A DNA stretch of 5,023 nt. Source: Acidimicrobiia bacterium. Lineage in GTDB: Bacteria > Actinomycetota > Acidimicrobiia > Spongiisociales > UBA5794. The stretch is taken from contig JAOZMA010000183.1 in the NCBI GenBank assembly GCA_029934555.1, positions 1-5,023 of the forward strand, in the 5' to 3' direction. The notes below the pieces were generated by a model. It ran no database searches, had not been told where the DNA came from, and was given only the letters and a program-made list of their open reading frames with translations. Both the position numbers and the translations under genes were made by a program. Positions 1 through 4,975 of this stretch are shown one piece after another; position 1 is the first letter of the stretch, and each line of letters starts with the position of its first letter.

Positions 1-26
1 TGCGACCGCGAACGGGAGCACAGTGA
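1..26 (+). CDS. 3' end of an upstream gene (partial), coupled to modA
   Basis: Reading from base 3, an open frame ends with Arg-Pro-Arg-Thr-Gly-Ala-Gln and a TGA at 24-26. That stop overlaps the GTG start of modA at 23-25 in a GTGA motif, the same arrangement as the ATGA between modA and modB. I infer that a gene upstream of the window is co-transcribed and translationally coupled with modA. Only seven codons are visible, so the product cannot be identified. Actinobacterial mod operons often carry a small DNA-binding or molybdate-binding regulator at this place, but nothing here shows that. The frame could be open by chance. Confidence 0.4.
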
Positions 27-781
27 GGCGACATCGAGCGATCACAGTCGGCCTGGTGGGTGGCGCTCTGGTGCTCACAGTTTGTGGCGGCGCGGGCGAC
101 ACCACAAGCGACGAGGTTCTGGTGTCTGCAGCGTCGTCTCTCACCGAAGTCTTCGCCGAGATCGAGACGGCATTCGAAACTGCCAGTCCGGAGATCGATG
201 TTGTGCTGAACATCGGTGGGAGCTCGGGACTGCGTGAGCAGATCCTCGCCGGAGCGCCGGCCGACGTGTTCGCCTCTGCCAACATCTCCAACATGGACCT
301 GGTGGTAGATGCCGGCGATGTCGAAGGCGAACCTGCGATCTTCGCCCGGAATCGGCTCGAGATCGCCGTGCCGGAGGGGAATCCCGGAGTCGTAGCGGGA
401 CTCGCCGACTTCTCTCGTGACGAACTGCTGATCGGTCTGTGCGCCGAAGCCGTTCCCTGCGGTGATTACGGCAGACAGGCCCTCGAGAAGGCCGACGTCG
501 TGCCCTCCGTCGACACCGAGGAACCGAACGTGAGAGCGCTTCTCACGAAGATCGAAGCAGGGGAGTTGGACGCGGGAATCGTGTATGTGACCGATGTGGT
601 GTCAACCGGGGGTGACGTCGAAGGTATCGAGATCCCCGATGACGACAACGTCTATGCCGACTATCCGATCGCCGTGTTGGCCGATGCACCGAATCGCGAT
701 GCGGCGGCGGTGTTCGTGGCGTTCGTTCTGTCCGACGAAGGCCGGTCGATCCTCGCCGACCACGGGTTCGCGTTGCCATGA
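23..781 (+). CDS. modA: Molybdate ABC transporter substrate-binding protein ModA
   Basis: Predicted extracytoplasmic receptor that captures molybdate (possibly tungstate) and delivers it to ModB. The 252-residue protein is normal length for the family. Residues 1-20 form a short signal peptide (Arg2, Arg3, then a hydrophobic stretch) ending at Cys21. Cys21 is a candidate lipoprotein cysteine, but Val at -1 is atypical, as Gly, Ala or Ser is usual. Family motifs follow: AASSLTE (36-42), GGSSGL (65-70), GAPADVF (77-83), and GIVYVTD (185-191), whose Tyr188 matches the anion-contacting Tyr of ModA by position. The C-terminal ILADHGFALP is a typical ModA ending. Cys140 and Cys146 sit in LCAEAVPCG and could form a disulfide. 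The GTG start has GGGAG at 14-18 and overlaps the upstream stop (GTGA); the stop overlaps modB (ATGA). Choice between molybdate and tungstate cannot be settled by eye. Confidence 0.95.
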   Translation: MRRHRAITVGLVGGALVLTVCGGAGDTTSDEVLVSAASSLTEVFAEIETAFETASPEIDVVLNIGGSSGLREQILAGAPADVFASANISNMDLVVDAGDVEGEPAIFARNRLEIAVPEGNPGVVAGLADFSRDELLIGLCAEAVPCGDYGRQALEKADVVPSVDTEEPNVRALLTKIEAGELDAGIVYVTDVVSTGGDVEGIEIPDDDNVYADYPIAVLADAPNRDAAAVFVAFVLSDEGRSILADHGFALP

Positions 782-1590
782 CCAAACGGGTGAAATCCTC
801 GGACCGAAGGAAACGGCGTCCACCCGTCGTCCTCGTGATTCTGGCTGTTCTTGGCCTCTCCGTGTTCGTGATTCCGCTGCTCGGGTTACTGGCCCGCACG
901 CCGTGGAGTGACCTGCCGACTCTGCTCACCAGTGACGTCGTGCTTGACGCACTTCGGGTCTCGGTGATCGCATCACTCGGCGCAACTGCTATCTCTGCGG
1001 TCCTCGGCATCCCGCTGGCGTGGGTGCTGGCTCGGATCGAGTTCCCCGGACGGTCGATCGTGCGCGGAATCGTGGTGCTGCCCCTGGTGCTGCCACCCGT
1101 CGTTGGGGGAGCGGCTCTGCTCTTCGCCCTGGGTAGGCGAGGATTGATCGGTGAGCCGCTCAATGAGATGACCGGCCTCGTGTTCCCGTTCTCTATCTGG
1201 GGGGTCATCATCGCAGCGACCTTCGTCGCCATGCCGTTCCTCGTGATCACCGTTGAAGGAGGCCTCCGCAACCTCGACCCCCGATACGAGGGCGCTGCCG
1301 CCACGCTCGGCGCCGGACGCTGGACGGTGCTGTGGCGTGTGACGCTCCCGATGATCGGGTCGTCGCTTGCGGCAGGTCTCGCTCTCACGTGGGCCCGGGC
1401 CCTCGGCGAGTTCGGTGCCACGATCACCTTTGCGGGCAACCTTCAGGGTCGGACGCAGACGTTGCCGTTGGCTGTCTTCGTGGCGATGGAGAGTGACCGT
1501 GGCGCTGCCGTGGCGTTGAGTCTCATCATGGTGGTCATCTCCCTGACTGTTCTCATCGTGCTGAGGCATCGATGGTGGGGGGCGCTGTGA
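778..1590 (+). CDS. modB: Molybdate ABC transporter permease ModB
   Basis: Predicted inner-membrane channel subunit that receives molybdate from ModA and is powered by ModC; it should act as a homodimer. The 270 residues begin with a basic N-terminus (KRVKSSDRRKRR) followed by about six hydrophobic segments, near 17-40, 61-85, 96-118, 137-160, 193-215 and 243-262. The cytoplasmic EAA coupling loop that docks on the ATPase is at about 170-190 (YEGAAATLGAGRWTVLWRV). The following ARALGEFGATITFAGN (207-220 region) and the QTLPLAVF segment are characteristic of ModB and related CysT/CysW-type permeases. The ATG shares ATGA (778-781) with the modA stop, which fixes the start and points to translational coupling. 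It is slightly longer than E. coli-type ModB because of the N-terminal extension. Assignment to molybdate rather than sulfate rests mainly on the flanking modA and modC. Confidence 0.96.
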   Translation: MTKRVKSSDRRKRRPPVVLVILAVLGLSVFVIPLLGLLARTPWSDLPTLLTSDVVLDALRVSVIASLGATAISAVLGIPLAWVLARIEFPGRSIVRGIVVLPLVLPPVVGGAALLFALGRRGLIGEPLNEMTGLVFPFSIWGVIIAATFVAMPFLVITVEGGLRNLDPRYEGAAATLGAGRWTVLWRVTLPMIGSSLAAGLALTWARALGEFGATITFAGNLQGRTQTLPLAVFVAMESDRGAAVALSLIMVVISLTVLIVLRHRWWGAL

Positions 1591-2654
1591 GCCACTCGAC
1601 CGGTCTCGACGCCCACCTCGTGGTCTCCCGCGGCGAGGAGTTCACGCTCGACGTGTCACTGTCGATTCCTGCGGGCCACACCGTGGCATTGCTCGGGCCG
1701 AACGGTGCCGGCAAGTCGACGGTGGTGGCAACGATCGCAGGTCTCTTGCCGCTCGACGAGGGGCACATCACGCTCGATGGTCGAACGCTCGATGATCCTG
1801 CCGACGACGTCTTGATCCCCGCCGAAGACCGATCGATCGGGGTGGTGTTCCAGGACTACGTGCTATTCCCCCACATGACGGTTGTCGAGAACGTCGAGTT
1901 CGGTCTCAGGAGCCGCAAAGTGCCGCGCCGGTCGGCGCACGAGCAAGCCATGAGTTGGCTCGAACGGATCGGTCTTGGCGATCTTGCCGATCGCAAGCCA
2001 AACGACCTCTCGGGCGGGCAGGCCCAGCGTGTTGCAGTAGCCAGGGCGCTGATCGTAGAACCAGATCTTCTGCTCCTGGATGAACCGCTCGCAGCACTCG
2101 ACGCCACCACTCGCGTCGACCTGCGCCGTACTCTGGCCGATCACCTCGATCAGTTCGCCGGACCGCGCATGGTCATCACCCACGATCCGACCGAGGCGTT
2201 CCTCCTCGCCGACGAGATCCACGTGATCGAAGATGGTGTCATCACCCAGGTCGGGACCCCGGACGACATCAGGCTGCGACCCAGAACCCCGTACATCGCA
2301 GACCTCGCCGGATCCAACCTGGTGCTCGGGACGGCATCGTCGGGAATCGTGACGAACGGCACACAGCAGCTCCACATCGCCGACACTCACATCAGCGGAC
2401 CGGTGCTCGCCGCTATCCATCCCAGGGCGATCATCATCGACCGCCGTCGGCCCGACGGGAGTCCTCGCAACACGTGGGAAGCCACCGTCACTCGCATCGA
2501 GCATTACGGCGATCGGGTCCGTCTCCAGACCGGAGACCCGCTGCCACTCACCGCGGAGATCACGCCCGATGCCCTCAACGATCTTCAGATCGTCGAAGGC
2601 TCAGTCGTGTGGATCTCGATCAAGGCGACGGAGATCAGTGTGGAGAAGGATTGA
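1587..2654 (+). CDS. modC: Molybdate ABC transporter ATP-binding protein ModC
   Basis: Predicted cytoplasmic ATPase of the ModABC importer, 355 residues from the GTG chosen here. Counting from an alternative in-frame ATG at 1572 (five residues more), the order is: Walker A GPNGAGKST (42-50), Q-loop Gln94 in VVFQDY, signature LSGGQ (146-150), Walker B LLLLDEP (166-172), D-loop ALD, and H-loop His204 in VITHDPTEA. All catalytic positions are intact. A C-terminal region (about 250-357) contains SPRNTWEATVTRIEHYGDRV and ends in a TOBE-like strand pattern (VVWISIKATEISV), the part that binds oxyanion in ModC. The GTG at 1587 overlaps the modB stop as GTGA, like the other junctions, behind a G-rich stretch at 1574-1582. 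The ATG at 1572 has TGAGG at 1562-1566, so it remains possible. Last gene of the operon on this strand. Confidence 0.96.
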   Translation: MSHSTGLDAHLVVSRGEEFTLDVSLSIPAGHTVALLGPNGAGKSTVVATIAGLLPLDEGHITLDGRTLDDPADDVLIPAEDRSIGVVFQDYVLFPHMTVVENVEFGLRSRKVPRRSAHEQAMSWLERIGLGDLADRKPNDLSGGQAQRVAVARALIVEPDLLLLDEPLAALDATTRVDLRRTLADHLDQFAGPRMVITHDPTEAFLLADEIHVIEDGVITQVGTPDDIRLRPRTPYIADLAGSNLVLGTASSGIVTNGTQQLHIADTHISGPVLAAIHPRAIIIDRRRPDGSPRNTWEATVTRIEHYGDRVRLQTGDPLPLTAEITPDALNDLQIVEGSVVWISIKATEISVEKD

Positions 2655-2657
2655 GGA

Positions 2658-2685
2658 GTCGCCAGTCGCCGGTCCCCAGTCGGGA
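2658..2685. repeat. Imperfect heptamer array, GTCNNNN x4
   Basis: Four consecutive 7-base units read GTCGCCA, GTCGCCG, GTCCCCA and GTCGGGA, starting four bases after the modC stop. GTC is invariant and the other four bases vary. The array aligns without gaps to the one at 4923-4950 at 23 of 28 positions, so the two look like copies of one repeat family. Confidence 0.8.
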
Positions 2686-2687
2686 GA

Positions 2688-2701
2688 GCGGACAGCGGAC
2701 A
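2688..2701. repeat. Tandem pair of GCGGACA
   Basis: Two perfect adjacent copies of GCGGACA, again with a 7-base period, follow two bases after the GTC-led array. Alone this could be chance; next to two other 7-base arrays it is probably part of the same repetitive tract. Confidence 0.5.
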
Positions 2702-2720
2702 AGAACGACAGTTCACCAAA

Positions 2721-2762
2721 TACCGCGTACCGAATACCGAGTACCGAATACCGACTACCGCC
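2721..2762. repeat. Heptamer array, TACCGNN x6
   Basis: Six contiguous 7-base units, TACCGCG, TACCGAA, TACCGAG, TACCGAA, TACCGAC and TACCGCC, keep an invariant TACCG core and vary only at the last two bases. A 14-base higher-order unit is visible: 2728-2741 and 2742-2755 differ at one position. The array runs into the hairpin at 2760-2774. Its period is not a multiple of three and no gene covers it. Confidence 0.9.
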
Positions 2763-2774
2763 GCCGAAGGCGGC
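2760..2774 (-). terminator. GC hairpin just downstream of the AMMECR1 stop
   Basis: GCCGCC (2760-2765) and GGCGGC (2769-2774) form a perfect 6-base-pair stem around a 3-base loop. On the minus strand the hairpin begins immediately after the AMMECR1 stop codon (2775-2777), with TTC in the loop. No T-run follows on either strand, so it is not a canonical intrinsic terminator. It may stabilise or help end both converging transcripts. Confidence 0.45.
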
Positions 2775-3311
2775 CTAATGAATGATCTTTGCTTCGAAGC
2801 GGGAGAGGTTGATCGGGTCGTTTGGGGAGATGGATGCCTTGCGGCGAGCGATGTCGACCTGGTCTGCAGCGTCTGTGATCCCGGGGATCGCCGGGAGAAG
2901 CAGACCGGTGCGCCCTCCCGGACCGTCCACGATCACGCCGTATCGGGACGGGTCGAGGTCGTCGAGGCCGTCGATCGGTTCGGCATCTCCAAGGAGGTAG
3001 ACGGTCACGTCGAGATCGTCCACCTCCCCCGGTTGGAGAGGGGCGAACCGTGGATCGGATGTGGCCGCCGCTACGGCCAGGCGGACGATCTCGCTGCGGA
3101 GCGAACCGTCTCGGGGTCGTACGGATCCGATGCATCCTCTCAGGCGCCCCTCGATCTGGCCGGGCGCGGGATCGTCGTGGAGCGAGACGAACACACCGCT
3201 CGGCGGGGGGTCGTCTGGATCGGGTGGGGGATCGAGGAACTCGCCCGTGGCCAGGTAGTAACGAATCGCATCCCGGGCCAAGGCTACGAACGCGTGTTTG
3301 TTGATGCTCAC
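2775..3311 (-). CDS. AMMECR1-domain protein (AmmeMemoRadiSam component A-like)
   Basis: Small predicted cytoplasmic AMMECR1-family protein whose biochemical role is not well established. Numbering from the GTG at 3311 (178 residues), the family signature LRGCIG is at 57-62 with Cys60. It is followed by LAVAAATSDPRF (78-89), DVTVYLL (101-107), and GVIVDGPGGRTGLLLPAIPG (125-144), with Arg157-Lys158 near the end. A proline/aspartate-rich insert (about 27-38) separates the first helix from the core. Start choice is uncertain. The frame stays open to a TTG at 3425, which would overlap the divergent Memo gene; GTG codons lie at 3317 and 3311. The 3311 start gives normal family length and sits 6 bases after a TANNNT promoter element. 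No good Shine-Dalgarno site precedes any of the three. Divergent from, and probably functionally tied to, the Memo gene. Confidence 0.92.
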   Translation of the reverse strand: MSINKHAFVALARDAIRYYLATGEFLDPPPDPDDPPPSGVFVSLHDDPAPGQIEGRLRGCIGSVRPRDGSLRSEIVRLAVAAATSDPRFAPLQPGEVDDLDVTVYLLGDAEPIDGLDDLDPSRYGVIVDGPGGRTGLLLPAIPGITDAADQVDIARRKASISPNDPINLSRFEAKIIH

Positions 3312-3317
3312 ATTCAC

Positions 3318-3346
3318 AGCGTATCCGAGGATCGGGCGGGGGTGAA
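3318..3346 (-). promoter_or_regulatory. Candidate promoter of the AMMECR1 gene
   Basis: On the minus strand, TTCACC (3341-3346; four of six matches to TTGACA) and TACGCT (3318-3323; fits the actinobacterial TANNNT -10) are separated by exactly 17 bases. The -10 ends 6 bases before the GTG at 3311, so transcription would start at or next to the start codon and give a leaderless mRNA. This agrees with the missing ribosome binding site. Short motifs like these arise by chance, so support is moderate. Confidence 0.4.
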
Positions 3347-3347
3347 G

Positions 3348-3369
3348 GGCCGGAAGTCCGTGGACGGCC
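3348..3369. promoter_or_regulatory. Inverted repeat between the divergent promoters (possible operator)
   Basis: GTCC (3356-3359) and GGAC (3362-3365) are inverted around GT, and GGCC occurs outside both arms (3348-3351 and 3366-3369) with a 4-base offset on the left. The element overlaps the putative -35 of the Memo promoter and lies between the two promoters, where a shared regulator could bind. The repeat is short and GC-rich, so it may be incidental. Confidence 0.2.
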
Positions 3370-3389
3370 TGCTCGATACGGGATACCTT
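3361..3389 (+). promoter_or_regulatory. Candidate promoter of the Memo gene
   Basis: TGGACG (3361-3366; four of six matches to TTGACA) and TACCTT (3384-3389; fits TANNNT) are spaced by 17 bases. Transcription would begin near 3396, leaving a leader of about 20 bases that holds the Shine-Dalgarno site. It points away from the AMMECR1 promoter, and the two -35 elements are 14 bases apart. Confidence 0.4.
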
Positions 3390-3401
3390 GGTGGTAGCCA
3401 C

Positions 3402-3409
3402 AAGGGAGG
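3402..3409 (+). promoter_or_regulatory. Strong ribosome binding site of the Memo gene
   Basis: AAGGGAGG lies 6 bases before the ATG at 3416 and is the clearest Shine-Dalgarno site in the window. It decides the Memo start. Its last bases are part of the palindrome GGGATCCC (3408-3415). Confidence 0.75.
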
Positions 3410-3415
3410 GATCCC

Positions 3416-4207
3416 ATGCGTCCAACCGTTCGTTCTCCTGCCGTCGCTGGAGCCTTCTACCCGGCGAGCCGCGACCGTCTCGAAACCGATGTTCGAACCT
3501 ATCTTGACGCCGCCGAACACGTCGACGTTGACTTCCAACCGAGGATCCTCGTCGTTCCTCATGCCGGCTACGTGTACTCGGGTCCGGTTGCTGCAGCCGG
3601 GTATCGACTGCTTGAGGGCAGAGACGATATCCGGCGGATCGTCATGCTCGGTCCTTCTCACTACGTGTGGTTCTCGGGGCTCACCCTCCCCGGCGTCGAC
3701 TACCTCGAGACCCCACTCGGCGACGTCGCGGTCGACGATCCCGGAGCGACAGCAGCTCTGACGTCTCCGATCGTCGACGACTCGCCGGCCGCACACGAAC
3801 GGGAGCATTCTCTCGAGGTTCAGTTGCCGTTTCTCCAGATCGTGGCCCCCGGTGTTCCCGTCGTTCCGTTGCTCACCGGGGATGTGGATCCGTCCGACGT
3901 TGCTGATGTGGTGGAACCACTTCTCGACGATCGGACCCTGCTATTGGTCTCATCCGACCTGTCCCACTACCACGACTATGAGACCGCTCGCCGCTTCGAT
4001 GCCGAGACAGTCGAGGCTATCGAACGACTCGATCCGGACGGTATCGGGCGGGAGTCGGCATGCGGACGGACCGGAATCCAGGCCGCGCTTCACATCGCGA
4101 GTCGACGCGGATACCGGGTACAGACCCTCGACCTGAGGAACTCGGGAGACACCGCAGGTCCGCGCGATCGCGTGGTCGGGTACGGAACCTTCGCTCTCGG
4201 ATCCTGA
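3416..4207 (+). CDS. Memo-family protein (AmmeMemoRadiSam component B-like)
   Basis: Predicted cytoplasmic protein of the Memo family, structurally related to class III non-heme iron dioxygenases; its bacterial substrate is not established. The 263 residues match the family's usual length. Motifs in order: RSPAVAGAFYP (6-16), PHAGYVYSG (48-56) with His49, GPSHYVWFSG (79-88) with His82, HEREHSLEVQLPFLQ (127-141), SSDLSHYHDYETA (179-191) with Asp181 and His184, SACGRTGI (214-221) with Cys216, and NSGDTAG (242-248) before VVGYGTFAL. His49, His82 and Cys216 correspond by motif to the metal-site residues reported for human Memo, so the site appears intact. The ATG is set by AAGGGAGG at 3402-3409. 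It is divergent from the AMMECR1 gene, and its stop is 24 bases from the converging mgtC-like stop. No radical SAM gene is adjacent. Confidence 0.95.
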   Translation: MRPTVRSPAVAGAFYPASRDRLETDVRTYLDAAEHVDVDFQPRILVVPHAGYVYSGPVAAAGYRLLEGRDDIRRIVMLGPSHYVWFSGLTLPGVDYLETPLGDVAVDDPGATAALTSPIVDDSPAAHEREHSLEVQLPFLQIVAPGVPVVPLLTGDVDPSDVADVVEPLLDDRTLLLVSSDLSHYHDYETARRFDAETVEAIERLDPDGIGRESACGRTGIQAALHIASRRGYRVQTLDLRNSGDTAGPRDRVVGYGTFALGS

Positions 4208-4231
4208 TCGCGATCTGCGACGGAGAGAAGG
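4208..4231. other. 24-base convergent gap between the Memo and MgtC-like genes
   Basis: Two genes converge here with almost no space. I see only a 10-base palindrome GATCGCGATC (4206-4215) and a weak 4-base-pair stem (4208-4211 with 4217-4220). Neither is followed by a T-run, so no credible intrinsic terminator serves either gene. Confidence 0.5.
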
Positions 4232-4891
4232 TCAGGCAGATTCAGAGGAATCCGTCGTCGAGACGTTCAGAACCTCATCGCGGGATCTCAGGGCGGCAAC
4301 GACCTCGTCGAGCGAGTCTCCTCCGAGTCCGAGGACTTCGAGACTGACAGTTCGAATGCCGTCGCTCTCCTCCAACTTCATGTTGTGCACCTTCGCTCCG
4401 ACAGCGTTCAAGGATTGGAACAGCGGCGTCATCGTTCCGTGCCCCGGCGTGTACATCAGCTCGAGTCGCTGTACCCGATGGATCCGCCTGCGGATCGGTG
4501 AGAACCCGATCATGATGATGAGTGCGACTCCCAACGCAACAATGGCGAACAGGTACATGCCGAAGCCTGTCGCGAGACCGAGGGCCGCAGCGAACCAGAG
4601 CGTTGCAGCCGTTGTGATACCGGAGACCGTGAACCCGGTCCGGATCATTGCACCCGCTCCGATGAAACCGATCCCGGTCACGACCTGGGCCGCAATGCGC
4701 GTGGGATCAACGTCAGAGCTTTCGAAGGCGTACGCGCCCGCGATCGTGAAGAGCGCCGCGCCGACGGCGACCAACGTGTGCGTTCGGAGTCCTGCAGTCT
4801 TCTGGAAGACCTCCCGTTCGGCCCCAAGAGCAGCACCGAGGAGCGCGGCGATCACCAGCCTGAGGACGAGTTCAAGTTCACTAGGAGGCAA
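4232..4891 (-). CDS. MgtC/SapB-family membrane protein
   Basis: Predicted integral membrane protein of the MgtC/SapB family, 219 residues. Members of the MgtC subgroup act in magnesium-limited growth and in Salmonella virulence; most bacterial relatives, probably including this one, have no proven role. Hydrophobic segments lie near 7-24, 36-56, 66-84, 91-108 and 111-130. Family motifs are LRLVIAALLGAALGAERE (10-27), KTAGLRTHTLVAVGAALF (31-48), RIAAQVVTGIGFIGAGAMI (65-83) and GITTAATLWFAAALGLATG (91-109). A cytoplasmic C-terminal part (about 140-212) has the spacing of the ACT-like domain found in longer MgtC proteins. The TTG start is supported by GAAGGGA (4897-4903 on the minus strand) with a 5-base spacer. 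Possible TAGTCT -10 at 4913-4918. I do not assign mgtC, since the subgroup cannot be decided by eye. Confidence 0.93.
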   Translation of the reverse strand: MPPSELELVLRLVIAALLGAALGAEREVFQKTAGLRTHTLVAVGAALFTIAGAYAFESSDVDPTRIAAQVVTGIGFIGAGAMIRTGFTVSGITTAATLWFAAALGLATGFGMYLFAIVALGVALIIMIGFSPIRRRIHRVQRLELMYTPGHGTMTPLFQSLNAVGAKVHNMKLEESDGIRTVSLEVLGLGGDSLDEVVAALRSRDEVLNVSTTDSSESA

Positions 4892-4922
4892 ACGATTCCC
4901 TTCGACGAGCGCAGACTACCTG

Positions 4923-4950
4923 GTCGCCAGTCCCCAGTCCCCAGTCCCGG
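4923..4950. repeat. Imperfect heptamer array, GTCNNNN x4
   Basis: Four contiguous units read GTCGCCA, GTCCCCA, GTCCCCA and GTCCCGG. It matches the array at 2658-2685 in unit length, unit number, orientation and 23 of 28 bases. It lies directly upstream of the presumed -10 of the MgtC-like gene, so it may overlap that promoter. Confidence 0.85.
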
Positions 4951-4959
4951 CGACGGGAC
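4944..4959. terminator. Hairpin with a GCGA (GNRA-type) loop
   Basis: GTCCCG (4944-4949) and CGGGAC (4954-4959) form a perfect 6-base-pair stem closed by GCGA, a stable GNRA tetraloop if transcribed from the plus strand. The left arm is the last unit of the heptamer array. No T-run follows, so a termination role is uncertain; it could equally end a transcript from a neighbour beyond the window or be a by-product of the repeat. Confidence 0.35.
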
Positions 4960-4975
4960 CGTGATACCACGCTTC

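Larger units (their letters stand above)
2655..2774. other. Intergenic spacer made mostly of 7-base-period repeats
   Basis: This 120-base spacer separates modC (+) from the AMMECR1 gene (-), so both genes end here. It holds, in order, a GTC-led heptamer array, a short GCGGACA pair, a TACCG-led heptamer array and a GC-rich hairpin, each listed separately. I see no convincing small gene in it, and no rho-independent terminator with a T-tract on the modC side. Confidence 0.8.

Noticed and set aside
543..1439. Long open frame on the minus strand across modA and modB (298 codons)
   Set aside because: It lies antisense to two clear transporter genes, is rich in Arg, Ser, Thr and Pro as expected from high-GC shadow frames, and shows no recognisable domain.
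2664..2686. Intrinsic terminator for modC
   Set aside because: Only a 4-base-pair stem (TCCC 2673-2676 with GGGA 2682-2685) can be drawn, and no T-run follows.
2658..2762. Possible CRISPR array
   Set aside because: Units are 7 bases, contiguous and without unique spacers of about 30 bases; no cas gene is present.
3408..3415. Palindrome GGGATCCC as an operator over the Memo ribosome binding site
   Set aside because: It contains a common restriction-type hexamer, is only 8 bases without a loop, and arises simply from the Shine-Dalgarno context.
2755..3417. Second minus-strand frame over the AMMECR1 gene (220 codons)
   Set aside because: Arg/Pro-rich out-of-frame translation of the AMMECR1 gene, without family motifs.
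2778..3761. Long plus-strand open frame (327 codons) starting next to the hairpin
   Set aside because: It runs antisense to the AMMECR1 gene and into the first half of the Memo gene in another frame. Both real genes have family motifs; this frame has none.
4356..4964. Plus-strand open frame opposite the MgtC-like gene (202 codons)
   Set aside because: Antisense shadow of a gene with clear MgtC/SapB motifs; it also runs into the heptamer array.
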